The notes below the pieces were generated by a model. The model saw only the letters and a list, made by a program, of their open reading frames with translations, did no database searches and had not been told where the DNA came from. The position numbers and the translations under genes were made by a program. This document shows positions 1 to 8,256 of a stretch of 64,000 nt of DNA, piece by piece; within the stretch, counting starts at the first letter, position 1; each line of letters opens with the position of its first letter. The stretch spans positions 5,589 through 69,588 of the forward strand of contig DATCXZ010000092.1 of NCBI GenBank assembly GCA_036570545.1, given 5' to 3'. Source of the stretch: Pelagibius sp036570545 (lineage in GTDB: Bacteria > Pseudomonadota > Alphaproteobacteria > Kiloniellales > Kiloniellaceae).

Positions 1-579
1 CAGGTAGTACTGCTTCGCCAGGGTCTCGACCTCCCCCGCCAGCCAGAGCGCACGCTTCACGGCAGGCCCGGTGGCGATCACGCCGTGATTGGCGAGCAGG
101 CAGGCGCTGCGGCCTTCCAACGCCTCCAGCGCGTACCTCGACAGCTCTGCCGTGCCGTAGGTGGCGTAGCGCGCGACACGGATGGTCGGCCCGCCGGCGG
201 CAGCGATCATGTAGTGCACCGCCGGGATCTCCCGCCCGCAGATGGCAAGGGCGGTGGCATAGGGGCTGTGGGTATGCACCACGGCGCCGACCTCCGGCCG
301 CGCGCGCAGGATGTCGAGGTGGAAGCGCCACTCGGACGACGGCGCGAGCGCTCCTTCATAGCGGCCGTCGTCGGCATCGAGCGGCATCGCCACGATGTCG
401 TCCGGCGACAGCGTCTCGTAGGGAACGCCCGACGGCGTGATGAGCAGCCGGCCGCCGCAGCGCGCGCTGACGTTGCCGGAGGTGCCCTGGTTGATGCCGA
501 GAGCGTTCATCGTCCGGCAGGTCTCGACGATCTCCCGTCGCAGGGCGACCTCGCCGCCTGCCCGCTTGCCGGCCGGCAT
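1..579 (-). CDS. Class II aldolase/adducin-family protein, C-terminus cut by window start
   Basis: Cytosolic zinc-dependent sugar-phosphate aldolase or decarboxylase family (fuculose-phosphate aldolase fold). Read on the minus strand, the protein starts MPAGKRAGGEVALRREIVE and contains GTSGNVSAR, LLITPSG, an HTHSP pair of zinc histidines, a third histidine in AVHYM and a fourth in ANHGVIATG. These are the standard phosphate-loop and metal-site motifs of the family. About 193 residues are present of a usual 210-260; the rest lies off the left edge. The ATG at 577-579 is three bases past the stop of the upstream DUF983 gene, so the two are probably cotranscribed. The substrate cannot be told from sequence. 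Confidence 0.85.
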   Translation of the reverse strand, partial: MPAGKRAGGEVALRREIVETCRTMNALGINQGTSGNVSARCGGRLLITPSGVPYETLSPDDIVAMPLDADDGRYEGALAPSSEWRFHLDILRARPEVGAVVHTHSPYATALAICGREIPAVHYMIAAAGGPTIRVARYATYGTAELSRYALEALEGRSACLLANHGVIATGPAVKRALWLAGEVETLAKQYYL

Positions 580-582
580 CGG

Positions 583-1032
583 TCAGTCGCGCTCCGACCC
601 AGGCGCGCGCAGGACCCAGATGAGGCTCAGCAGGGCGCCCTTGGCGCGCGGCAGAACCACGACGGCGAGCACCAGGGTGACCAGCGGCCAGACCGTCATG
701 GCGAGCCAGGTCGGCCAGGGACTGACGCGCTCGACCGACAGCATCAGCGGCACCACGATGTGGCCGACCACGAGGATGGTGAGCCAGGGCGCCGCATCGT
801 CGGAGCGCAGGTGGCCGAGCGGCTCCTCGCACAGGGTGCAGCGCTCCACCTGCTTCAGGAAACGGGCAAACAGCTTTGCCTCGCCGCAGGACGGGCAGCG
901 GCCGCGCAGGCCGCGCCAGATCGCCCCGCCTACACCGGGGCCAACACCGGGACCTACACTGGGGCCCACGCCGGGCCGGGCGCCCCCCTGCCTGTCCAGG
1001 GAGTCCGAAGGCGTGGGCAGGGAGTTGTTCAT
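583..1032 (-). CDS. DUF983 family membrane protein
   Basis: A 149-residue inner-membrane protein of unknown function. After a short N-terminus with a Gly/Pro/Val repeat (PGVGPSVGPGVGPGVGG) comes a zinc-ribbon-like pair, CPSCGEAKLF and CTLCEEPLG, then HLRSDDAAPW and two hydrophobic segments (LTILVVGHIVVPLML and LAMTVWPLVTLVLAVVVLP). This order is typical of DUF983. The ATG at 1030-1032 is chosen because it directly precedes the Gly/Pro tract; the reading frame extends further upstream without resembling the family. It lies just before the class II aldolase gene, likely one operon. The coding DNA of the Gly/Pro tract is itself a short imperfect tandem repeat near 930-990. Confidence 0.8.
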   Translation of the reverse strand: MNNSLPTPSDSLDRQGGARPGVGPSVGPGVGPGVGGAIWRGLRGRCPSCGEAKLFARFLKQVERCTLCEEPLGHLRSDDAAPWLTILVVGHIVVPLMLSVERVSPWPTWLAMTVWPLVTLVLAVVVLPRAKGALLSLIWVLRAPGSERD

Positions 1033-1218
1033 GAACGACGTTCCGGCGGCGGGCGTGCGGGGAGCTGCCGGCGGCCTCCGCGGGGCCTGGCCGGCAACCG
1101 GCAAGCTAGCACGCCATCCCCCGCGGGTCAGCCCTGCTCCGCCCGCTGGCTGCGCCGGGAACTTCAACCTCTCCTCCAGGTTCTCGGTTGGGAAGTTTTC
1201 GGTTGGGAGGATTTCGCC

Positions 1219-1725
1219 ATGCGACGCCTCGAGCAGCCGGCTGTCCGACCCGATGGCCTGCAGATGGAAGACCACCGCAGCCACCAGGAAAAGCTGTGGA
1301 CGGTCGAACGCTGTGCCTGGGTCCTCTTCATTGCGATCACGCTGGGAGCGGCGGCCGGCATCACCGGCGCCGGCGGCGTGTTGTCGCGCCAGGTCGCGGC
1401 CATCGACGGTGGCAAGATCGATCACCCCCGCATCGCGCGCTCGGAAGCGGCGGACGAGATGACGGTGCGCTTCGCCCCGGGCAGCGGCCCGCGCACCCTG
1501 CTGCTGTCGTCGACCTTCGCGCAGTCGTTCCAGATCGAGTCGATCCAACCCCAGCCGTCGCGCGTCGAGGCTGTGCCCGAGGGGCAGATCATGCATTTCG
1601 ACGCCGCCGACGGGCCGACCCAGGTCGTCCTGCACCTGCGCCCGCAGCATTCGGGCCTCGCGCGCTACCGCGCCAGTCTCGGCGGCGGCGTGGCCGAAGA
1701 CCTGTCAACGCTCATTCTACCGTAG
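1219..1725 (+). CDS. Hypothetical single-pass membrane protein paired with a DUF421 gene
   Basis: A 168-residue protein that I do not recognise as a named family. Residues about 30-55 form one membrane segment (CAWVLFIAITLGAAAGITGA). The rest is a soluble, probably periplasmic domain rich in beta-prone residues, ending near DLSTLILP. The ATG at 1219 follows a GGGAGG at 1205-1210. The reading frame is open far upstream, but that part is antisense to DUF983 and has no family likeness. The stop is ten bases before the DUF421 start, so the two genes form a pair. A role together with DUF421 in envelope function is inference only. Confidence 0.65.
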   Translation: MRRLEQPAVRPDGLQMEDHRSHQEKLWTVERCAWVLFIAITLGAAAGITGAGGVLSRQVAAIDGGKIDHPRIARSEAADEMTVRFAPGSGPRTLLLSSTFAQSFQIESIQPQPSRVEAVPEGQIMHFDAADGPTQVVLHLRPQHSGLARYRASLGGGVAEDLSTLILP

Positions 1726-1734
1726 GAGCGAGCC

Positions 1735-2178
1735 ATGGACTCCGTTCTGCGCGGCGCTGCCGTCTATGCCATCCTGCTGGTCATCCTGCGGCTGTCGGGG
1801 CGCCGCACAACAGCGCAGATGACTCCCTTCGACCTCGTCCTGCTGCTGATCGTCGCCGAGACGACGCAGCAAGCGCTGCTCGGCGACGACTTCTCCATCA
1901 CCAACGCCGCGATTCTCATCGTCACGCTGTTCACGATCGACATCGCCCTCTCCTACGTGAAGCAATGGCTGCCGCGCATAGGCCTCCTGATCGATGGCAC
2001 GCCGACGGTGCTCATCTGCGACGGCAAGCCCGACGAGCGCGCCCTGGCACGAGCCCGCGTCAGCATCGAAGAAGTGCTCGCAACCGCGCGCGAGCAGCAG
2101 GGCCTCGAGCGGCTCGACCAAATCAAGTTCGCCATATTGGAAGCCGGCTCCGGCATCAGCGTGGTGCCGAAGCGCTGA
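1735..2178 (+). CDS. DUF421 (YetF/YcaP-like) membrane protein
   Basis: A 147-residue inner-membrane protein with an N-terminal hydrophobic region (AVYAILLVILRLSGRR, then FDLVLLLIVAETTQ and ILIVTLFTIDIALSYV) and a small cytosolic C-terminal domain carrying the conserved LLIDGTPTVLICDGK and RLDQIKFAILEAGSGISVVPK stretches of DUF421/YetF proteins. Length matches short members of the family. The start follows GGAGCGAG in the ten-base gap after the preceding gene. Biochemical role is not established; Bacillus YetF-type proteins are linked to spores and YcaP to the envelope. Confidence 0.85.
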   Translation: MDSVLRGAAVYAILLVILRLSGRRTTAQMTPFDLVLLLIVAETTQQALLGDDFSITNAAILIVTLFTIDIALSYVKQWLPRIGLLIDGTPTVLICDGKPDERALARARVSIEEVLATAREQQGLERLDQIKFAILEAGSGISVVPKR

Positions 2179-2513
2179 TCCGGCACCCGAGCAGCGTGCG
2201 GCCTGCCCGGCGCCCCCCCACGAAAGTATCACTAGCGGCAGAGTTGCGTGCCTTGTCTCCGTGCAGCCTTAGATACTATGATAGGCAGGCGCAGGCTGAT
2301 TTTCCTAGAAGGCATCGACGGAGAAGGGCCGATGGAAGCAAGGCAGGGTTCACGCGCCGCAGAAAGGGCGCGGTTCGAACCCAGGGAGAGAGGGTCAGCT
2401 TCGCTGCCTTTACGGGCGCCGCACAGAGCGATGGCAGGCGGGTGGAACCTGGCTCTTGCCATCCAGCCCGTGGCGCGCGAGCGCGCTGCCTGGCAAACCG
2501 CCCGGGCCACGCC
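2179..2513. other. Intergenic region, no gene recognised
   Basis: About 335 bases between the DUF421 gene and the receiver-EAL gene. A GGTTCGAACCC tract at 2372-2382 resembles a tRNA T-loop but no cloverleaf can be drawn around it. Short open frames here have no family resemblance. The promoter of the downstream gene presumably lies in this stretch, but I see no clear -35/-10 pair. Confidence 0.4.
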
Positions 2514-3710
2514 ATGAGCCGGACGCTGGCGGGAATGAACGTCCTCGTCGTCGACGACAACAAGTTCATCGTCGGTCTGCTCCAGCGCTACCTCGAGAAG
2601 CTCGGTGTGACCGCCCCGCTCCACGCCCATGACGGGATGAGCGCGCTGGACCAGGTCGACAGCGCGCCGGTCGATCTTGTTCTCTGCGACCTCAGCATGC
2701 CTGGCATGGACGGCATCGAGTTCCTGCGCCATCTGGCCGAGCGGGAGATGCCACCCGCCGTCATTCTGTTGAGCGGGCAAGACACCGGCATTCTCAACAC
2801 GGCAGTCCGCCTGGGACGCGCGCACGGCCTCAGTGTGCTCGGATCGATCTCCAAGCCGTTCACGCTGCCGCCGCTGAAGGCGCTGCTGGAACAGGCGGCA
2901 GCCGGCGCCACGGGCCTCGCGCGCACCACCTTCCAGCCGCTGACGCCGGAATCCATCCGCGCCGGATTGGCAGCCGGCGCGGTCGAGCTGGCCTACCAAC
3001 CGAAGGTCGCCGTGCGCGACCACAGGATGATCGGCGTGGAAGCCTTCCTGCGCTGGCGGGATGTCGACGGCAAGCTGAAGAGCCCGGCAGCAGTCATCCC
3101 GGTCGCCGAACAGCACGGCCTCATCGGCGACCTCACCGAGATCGTCATCGCCAAGGCGTTGGATCAGCACGGCATCTGGCGCCGCACGGGACAGAACTTC
3201 ACGATCGCGATCAACGTCTCGATGCAGGTGCTCAATCGCTACGACTTTCCGGAATTCGTGGTCGCCGCGGCGGAGCGCGCCGGCGTGTCGCCTACTTCGA
3301 TCGTGCTGGAAATCACCGAATCGCAGATCATGGACGACATCGTGAAGCCGCTGGAAGTGCTGAGCCGGCTGCGGCTGAAAGGGGTCGGCCTGGCGATGGA
3401 CGACTATGGGACCGGCGCCTCGACCATGCAGCAGCTCAAGCGAATTCCCTTTACCGAGCTGAAAATCGACCGCGAGTTCGTTGCCGGAGCGCCGCAGGAC
3501 CCGGCCGCGCGCGCAATGCTGTCCTCCAGCATCAGCCTCGCCAAGGAGCTTGGCCTGACGACGGTCGCGGAAGGCGTGGAGACCAAAGGCGAGTGGTGCC
3601 TGGTGGCGCGCGGCGGCGTCGATGCCGTCCAGGGCTACTTCGTGGCTCGCCCGATGCCCGCCACGGAGATGGAAGGCTGGTTCCGCCGCCAAAGCAGCAG
3701 CGTCGGCTGA
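2514..3710 (+). CDS. Response regulator with receiver and EAL (c-di-GMP phosphodiesterase) domains
   Basis: A 398-residue cytosolic signalling protein. Residues about 8-125 are a receiver domain (VLVVDDN acidic pocket, phospho-acceptor Asp in LCDLSMPGMDG, Lys in SISKPF). Residues about 140-390 are an EAL domain, expected to hydrolyse cyclic di-GMP to pGpG. Catalytic elements are present: the signature is EAFLRW rather than EALLRW, followed by AINVS, LEITES, MDDYGTG, LKIDREF, AEGVET and VQGYFVARPMP. The enzyme therefore looks active despite the altered third signature residue. There is no GGDEF domain. The start at 2514 is a choice; an internal ATG (2535) just before VLVVDD is also possible. 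The partner histidine kinase is not in the window. Confidence 0.88.
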   Translation: MSRTLAGMNVLVVDDNKFIVGLLQRYLEKLGVTAPLHAHDGMSALDQVDSAPVDLVLCDLSMPGMDGIEFLRHLAEREMPPAVILLSGQDTGILNTAVRLGRAHGLSVLGSISKPFTLPPLKALLEQAAAGATGLARTTFQPLTPESIRAGLAAGAVELAYQPKVAVRDHRMIGVEAFLRWRDVDGKLKSPAAVIPVAEQHGLIGDLTEIVIAKALDQHGIWRRTGQNFTIAINVSMQVLNRYDFPEFVVAAAERAGVSPTSIVLEITESQIMDDIVKPLEVLSRLRLKGVGLAMDDYGTGASTMQQLKRIPFTELKIDREFVAGAPQDPAARAMLSSSISLAKELGLTTVAEGVETKGEWCLVARGGVDAVQGYFVARPMPATEMEGWFRRQSSSVG

Positions 3711-3760
3711 CGCCGTTGCCGCAGAAGCTCAAGCCATCGCGCTTCGCACCGCCTGTTGAG

Positions 3761-4159
3761 CTACTGTTTCGATAGAAGGTGGGCTGACGCCAGCATGAGC
3801 GCGATATCCCGCTCGCTGCACGGCTTGGACAGTATGCCGTAAGGCCGCGCAGCTTCGGCCCGACGCCGTGTCTCGAGATCGCTCGCTCCGGTGAGAAACA
3901 CGACAGCGATCCCGAGTTCCGTGAGATCGGCGGCAAGAGCGATGCCGTCGCGGTCGCCACGCAAGCCCACATCGACCAAGGCCAGCGCCGGACGCCGAGC
4001 TTGCGCCAGCGAGACCGCCTCTTCGGCGTTGTCGGCCACCCCGCAGCAGCGGTAGCCAAGGGTATCCAGTGTGTCCTCGAGAAAGAGCGCCACCAGCGCC
4101 TCGTCCTCGACGATCAGAACGCCGGCGCCGTCATGGACCTCTACTGTGGAATCCGACAT
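3761..4159 (-). CDS. Stand-alone receiver-domain response regulator
   Basis: A 132-residue single-domain receiver protein (CheY/DivK-like size) with VLIVEDEAL, phospho-Asp in LVDVGLRGDRDG, the conserved Thr in FLTGAS and Lys in LSKPCSE. There is no output domain, so it acts through a partner. The ATG at 4157-4159 is chosen because a strong GGGGG Shine-Dalgarno tract lies about six bases upstream; the frame also extends upstream for 38 codons that lack receiver similarity. It converges with the receiver-EAL gene, the two stops being about 50 bases apart, which suggests but does not prove a shared signalling pathway. Confidence 0.85.
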   Translation of the reverse strand: MSDSTVEVHDGAGVLIVEDEALVALFLEDTLDTLGYRCCGVADNAEEAVSLAQARRPALALVDVGLRGDRDGIALAADLTELGIAVVFLTGASDLETRRRAEAARPYGILSKPCSERDIALMLASAHLLSKQ

Positions 4160-4561
4160 TGAATTGCCCCCGCCAAGCCCGGCCCACTGCCCATCGAGCC
4201 TGGTGCCTGTTGCAAACGCCGCGGAGCGGGCGCTCTTCCTAAAACGGCCTGAACCCACGATGGCGCCAGACATGAACCGCTCCCTGCGCGGCGGGCATCC
4301 TATGCCGCAGCCACAGAGGCAAAATCAACTTAAAGCTAATACAGGGATACCGGTCCTGAAACACATTGTTTCTCACCGGCCAGGGAGCCAATTGCACTGA
4401 TGATTGCTTATTAGAGCGACAAAAGCATTCAGGAGTAGATTTTCGTAGAGGCTGCCCCTATTGCGCAACTTTGCCACCTGGCTTTTTGCGCGCGCCGGTT
4501 ACTGTTCTGCAGGCCGATACTTTACCTACACTAGCAGATATCGTGCAGGAAGCGGCACAGA
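4160..4561. other. Intergenic region, no gene recognised
   Basis: About 400 bases between the start of the single-domain receiver gene and the end of the IclR gene. It is lower in GC than the surroundings (for example 4321-4460). Only short frames without likeness to known proteins occur. It must hold the receiver gene promoter. Confidence 0.4.
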
Positions 4562-5284
4562 CTAGCCCTTGCCAGGAGTCGTCGCATGCGCAATCAGATC
4601 TCGGATCGCGGCAGCGGCCGCCTGAAGGGCTCTCGCCAACTCCTCGCGGCGGTCCTGCATGCGGTAGACAGGCCCCGCGACGGCGAGGCCGAAGCGCCGC
4701 TCGCCGCAAACCAGCGGCACGCCGACACCCATGACGTCCGGAGCGGTCCGCGCCTGGTCTTCGCACCAGCCGCGCCGGACGGCCACCTCCAGATCGTCCG
4801 CCAGCTCCGCGTCCGACCCGAGAATCGCCGCCCGCTCCTTCGGCGCCAGGGAGGTCAGAATGGCTTTTCCGCTGGAGGCGGTGAACAGCGAGCGCCGGTC
4901 GCCGACCTTCGCGGAGTAGCGGATCGGCGACGAGGATTCGACGACGTCGACGTAGATCACGGCGGCGTGCTCGCGGACCGCCAGCAGCGCCGTCTCGCCG
5001 GTCTCGGCCGCCAGCGATTCGAGATAGCCGTGGATGTTCTGGAGGAAGGGATCGCCCTCGGCGATGCGGCTGGCCAGCTCGAGCAGGCGGCGCGTCGGAT
5101 AGTACCCGCCGCGCTTGCGGGTCTCGTAGATGAAGCCGCGGTCCAGTAGCGTTTGGATGAGGTTGAAGGCGCTCGATTTCGGCATGTCGAGCTGCTGTGC
5201 AAGAGCGGTCAGCGTGCGCGGCGCCTTCTCCCGCGCGAACAGCTCGAACAGGGCAAGCACGTTGTGAACCTGACCAGCCTTCAT
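4562..5284 (-). CDS. IclR-family transcriptional regulator
   Basis: A 240-residue DNA-binding regulator. The N-terminal winged HTH (about residues 1-65, with TLTALAQQLDMPKSSAFNLI and GFIYETRKRGGYYPTRRLLEL) is followed by an IclR effector domain with ALLAVREHAAVIYVDVVES, the conserved SSGKAILTSL turn and GVGVPLV. Length is normal for the family. It is divergent from the ABC importer operon starting at 5455, and a perfect palindrome lies between them, so it most likely controls that importer. The effector is unknown. Confidence 0.9.
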   Translation of the reverse strand: MKAGQVHNVLALFELFAREKAPRTLTALAQQLDMPKSSAFNLIQTLLDRGFIYETRKRGGYYPTRRLLELASRIAEGDPFLQNIHGYLESLAAETGETALLAVREHAAVIYVDVVESSSPIRYSAKVGDRRSLFTASSGKAILTSLAPKERAAILGSDAELADDLEVAVRRGWCEDQARTAPDVMGVGVPLVCGERRFGLAVAGPVYRMQDRREELARALQAAAAAIRDLIAHATTPGKG

Positions 5285-5327
5285 CGGCCTTTCCCTTTCG
5301 CCCGCCTGCCCGGCGGTGCGTCCCTAT

Positions 5328-5343
5328 GTTCACCTGGGTGAAC
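5328..5343. promoter_or_regulatory. Palindromic operator candidate (IclR / importer intergenic region)
   Basis: GTTCACCTGGGTGAAC is a perfect inverted repeat with 7-base arms and a 2-base centre. It lies 44 bases before the IclR start and 111 bases before the importer ATG. Position and symmetry fit a dimeric regulator site, most simply the adjacent IclR protein. A second short inverted repeat, GCCGGG...CCCGGC at 5410-5429, lies in the presumed leader. Confidence 0.6.
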
Positions 5344-5454
5344 TTTGATACTTATAACGGAAAAAATAGACAGAGCGACACCTCTTCGCTAGCGTTCTAA
5401 AAAAGTGACGCCGGGCGCCAGAACCCGGCAGGACCCACTGGGTGTGGGGAGGAA

Positions 5455-6210
5455 ATGGGCGACGACATCATCTTGTCCGCGAAGGGCCTGACCAAGGAGT
5501 TCAGGGGCTTCGTTGCCGTGGGCGGCGTCGATCTCTCGATCGCGCGCGGCACCATCCATGCCCTGATCGGGCCGAATGGAGCCGGCAAGACCACCTGCTT
5601 CAATCTTCTCACGAAGTTTCTCCAGCCGACCGCCGGCAGCATTGTCTACAAGGGGCAGGACATCACGCGCCTGGCTCCGGCGGAGATCACTCGCCTGGGT
5701 CTCGCCCGGTCCTTTCAGATCTCGGCGGTCTTCCCGCACATGAGCGCGCTGGAAAACGTTCGCGTCGCCCTGCAGCGCCGGCGCGGCGAGAGCTTCGACT
5801 TCTGGCGCTCCGAAACGGTGCTGCGGCGCTTCAACGAGGAGGCCATGCAGTATCTCGGCGACGTCGGCCTCACGGCCTTTGCCGATATCAAGGCGGGCGA
5901 ACTGCCGTACGGGCGTAAACGGGCGCTGGAGATCGCCACCACGCTGGCGCTGGAGCCGGAGTTGCTGCTGCTCGACGAGCCGACCGCCGGCATGGCGCAG
6001 GAGGACGTCGAGCGCATCACCGCGCTCGTCGCCCGCATCGGACGGGAGCGCACGATCCTCATGGTCGAGCACAACCTCTCGGTCGTGGCCTCGCTGGCCA
6101 ACCACATCACCGTCCTCGCCCGCGGCAAGGTGCTGGCGCAAGGAGACTACGCGATGGTCTCGCAGGATCCCGAAGTGATCGAAGCCTACATCGGAGCGGG
6201 GCATGCCTGA
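5455..6210 (+). CDS. Branched-chain-type ABC importer ATPase (LivG-like)
   Basis: A 251-residue nucleotide-binding subunit at the cytosolic face of a HAAT-family importer. Walker A is GPNGAGKTT, Q-loop region LGLARSFQISAVFPHMSAL, Walker B LLLLDEPTAGM, followed by VEHNLSVVASL. The R-SFQ Q-loop and the C-terminal extension ending EAYIGAGHA are LivG features. The signature motif is unusual: where LSGGQ is expected the sequence reads LPYGRKRALEIA, which is common in LivG proteins (PYGxQR type). GGGGAGGA sits immediately before the ATG. It overlaps the next gene by 8 bases, indicating tight coupling. The substrate is unknown. Confidence 0.9.
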   Translation: MGDDIILSAKGLTKEFRGFVAVGGVDLSIARGTIHALIGPNGAGKTTCFNLLTKFLQPTAGSIVYKGQDITRLAPAEITRLGLARSFQISAVFPHMSALENVRVALQRRRGESFDFWRSETVLRRFNEEAMQYLGDVGLTAFADIKAGELPYGRKRALEIATTLALEPELLLLDEPTAGMAQEDVERITALVARIGRERTILMVEHNLSVVASLANHITVLARGKVLAQGDYAMVSQDPEVIEAYIGAGHA

Positions 6211-6952
6211 GGCGACCACGACGGCGGAGCGGCCGGCGGCCGCCGCCAGCGGCCAGCCCTTGCTGGCGGTCTCCGGCCTCGAAGGCTGGTACGGCGAGAG
6301 CCATGTGCTGCACGGCGTCACCTTCGACGTCCGCGAAGGCGAGGTGGTGACCCTGCTGGGGCGCAACGGCGCCGGCAAGACCTCCACACTGAAGGGGATC
6401 ATGGGCATCCTGCCCCGGCGCCAGGGCTCGATCGTCTTCGAAGGCCAGGAACTCATCGGCCTGCCGGCGCGCGCCATCGCCCGCCGCGGCATCGCCTACT
6501 GCCCGGAGGAGCGCGGTATCTTCGCCAGTCTCTCGGTCGAGGAGAACCTGATGCTCCCGCCGCGGGTGCGCGAGGGCGGCCTCACGGTCGAGCAAATTTA
6601 CGAGCTGTTCCCGAACCTGCAGGAGCGCCGCGCCAGCCAGGGCACCAAGCTCTCCGGCGGCGAGCAGCAGATGCTGGCGATCGGCCGCATCCTGCGCACC
6701 GGCGCCAGGCTGCTGCTGCTCGACGAGCCGACCGAGGGCCTCGCCCCGGTCATCGTCCAGCAGATCGGCCGGACGATCGCGCAGCTGAAGCAGCAGGGAT
6801 TCACCATCATTCTGGTGGAGCAGAACTTCCGGTTCGCCGCCTCCGTGGCGGACCGGCACTACGTCGTCGAGCAGGGCAAGGTGATCGATCAGATTCTGAA
6901 CGACGACCTCGAAGCGAACCTCGGGAAGCTGCATGCTTATCTCGGTGTTTAG
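6203..6952 (+). CDS. Branched-chain-type ABC importer ATPase (LivF-like)
   Basis: A 249-residue second nucleotide-binding subunit. It has Walker A GRNGAGKTS, the LivF-type YCPEERGIFASLSVEENL region, signature LSGGEQQMLAIGR, Walker B LLLLDEPTEGL and the H-loop-region ILVEQNFRFAASVAD with Gln in place of His, which is usual for LivF. It ends LGKLHAYLGV. The gene begins inside the end of the LivG-like gene and is followed by the substrate-binding protein gene 46 bases later. Confidence 0.9.
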   Translation: MPEATTTAERPAAAASGQPLLAVSGLEGWYGESHVLHGVTFDVREGEVVTLLGRNGAGKTSTLKGIMGILPRRQGSIVFEGQELIGLPARAIARRGIAYCPEERGIFASLSVEENLMLPPRVREGGLTVEQIYELFPNLQERRASQGTKLSGGEQQMLAIGRILRTGARLLLLDEPTEGLAPVIVQQIGRTIAQLKQQGFTIILVEQNFRFAASVADRHYVVEQGKVIDQILNDDLEANLGKLHAYLGV

Positions 6953-6998
6953 GCAGAAGAACCTGGCGCTCGGCGCCGCTCACGGGAGGAACAAGGAA

Positions 6999-8195
6999 AT
7001 GCACAAAGGGAAGTTGCTGCTGATGTCGGTGGCGGCGATGCTCGTTGCCACCCCGGCCTTCGCCCAGACCTCGGCGAAGATCGGCGTGCTGAACGACCGC
7101 TCGGGCCTCTACGCCGACCTCGCCGGCGAGGGCTCGGTGATCGCTGCCAACATGGCGGTGGAAGACTTCGATGCGAAAGCGAAGGGCATCGACGTCACCA
7201 TCGTGTCGGCGGACCACCAGAACAAGCCGGACGTCGGCTCCAACATCGTTCGGCAATGGGTCGACACCGAAGCCGTCAACGTCGTCGTGGACGTGCCGAC
7301 CTCATCGGTGGCACTCGCCGTCAACGAGGTCCTGCGCAACAAGAACGCGCTTTTCCTCGCTTCCGGACCAGCCAGCTCAGACATCACCGGCAAGGCCTGC
7401 TCGCCGCATACCGTCCACTGGACATACGACACCTGGGCGCTGGCCCACGGCACCGGCAGTGCGATGGTCGAGACCGGTGGCGACACCTGGTTCTTCCTGA
7501 CAGCCGACTACGCCTTCGGCCACGCGCTGGAGCGCGATACCGCAGCCGTGGTCGAGGCGGCAGGTGGCAAGGTGCTGGGTGCCGTGCGGCATCCGCTCAG
7601 CACCAGCGACTTCTCCTCGTTCCTGCTGCAGGCGCAGGCCTCCGGCGCCAAGGTAATCGGCCTCGCCAATGCCGGCGGCGACACCATCAACTCCATCAAG
7701 CAGGCAGCCGAGTTCGGCATCGTGGCGGCGGGCCAGCGTCTTGCCGGGCTGCTGATCTTCTCGACCGATGTCGCCTCGCTCGGTCTGGAGACGGCCCAAG
7801 GCCTGGTGCTGACGACCGCCTTCGACGTCGACCAGAACGACGCAACCAAAGAGTTCTCGGCCCGTTTCAAGGAGCGCGACGGCAGCAACCCGACCATGGT
7901 CCAGGCCGGCGTCTACTCGGCGGTGCTGCACTATCTGAAGGCCGTCGAGGCGACCGGCGCGACCGATGCCGACACGGTGATGGAGTGGATGAAGGCCAAT
8001 CCGACACAGGATCCGATCTTCGGCGAAGGCTCTATCCGCGAAGACGGCCGGCACATGCACGACATGTTCCTGATGGAGGTGAACGCGCCGGACAAAGCGC
8101 AGTACGAAGGGGATTATTTTACCGCGCTGGCGACCATCCCCGCCGAGAAGGCCTTCCGTCCGCTCGATGAGGGCGGCTGCCCGCTCGTGAAGTAG
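6999..8195 (+). CDS. Periplasmic substrate-binding protein of the importer (type 1, LivK-like)
   Basis: A 398-residue secreted binding protein. Residues 1-24 form a Sec signal peptide (KLLLMSVAAMLVATPAFAQ). The mature part begins KIGVLNDRSGLYADLAGEGS, the usual opening of type 1 periplasmic binding proteins, followed by DHQNKPDVGSNIVRQWVD and the second lobe around FFLTADYAFGHALERD. The ATG at 6999 is preferred over an upstream in-frame start because GGGAGGA lies 8 bases before it and the signal peptide follows directly. The family binds amino acids, amides and aromatic acids; the ligand here is not predictable. Confidence 0.88.
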   Translation: MHKGKLLLMSVAAMLVATPAFAQTSAKIGVLNDRSGLYADLAGEGSVIAANMAVEDFDAKAKGIDVTIVSADHQNKPDVGSNIVRQWVDTEAVNVVVDVPTSSVALAVNEVLRNKNALFLASGPASSDITGKACSPHTVHWTYDTWALAHGTGSAMVETGGDTWFFLTADYAFGHALERDTAAVVEAAGGKVLGAVRHPLSTSDFSSFLLQAQASGAKVIGLANAGGDTINSIKQAAEFGIVAAGQRLAGLLIFSTDVASLGLETAQGLVLTTAFDVDQNDATKEFSARFKERDGSNPTMVQAGVYSAVLHYLKAVEATGATDADTVMEWMKANPTQDPIFGEGSIREDGRHMHDMFLMEVNAPDKAQYEGDYFTALATIPAEKAFRPLDEGGCPLVK

Positions 8196-8211
8196 CAACC
8201 GCAAGCGACGA

Positions 8212-8237
8212 GGGCGCGCCGGACGGCCGGCGCGCCC
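8212..8237 (+). terminator. Strong intra-operon hairpin after the binding-protein gene
   Basis: Arms GGGCGCGCCGG and CCGGCGCGCCC pair perfectly over 11 bases around a 4-base loop (ACGG), 17 bases after the binding-protein stop. No T-run follows. It is more likely a partial terminator or 3' mRNA-stabilising stem that keeps binding-protein levels above the permeases than a full stop. Confidence 0.6.
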
Positions 8238-8256
8238 CCTGCGCCGGGACCCGCCC

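Noticed and set aside
2372..2382. tRNA-like T-loop GGTTCGAACCC
   Set aside because: No acceptor, D or anticodon stems can be placed at the right distances, so it is not a tRNA.
2514..3710. EAL domain as inactive because the signature is EAF
   Set aside because: The glutamate and the other metal and catalytic residues (INVS, DDYGTG, LKID, AEGVET, VQGY) are retained, so loss of activity is not supported.
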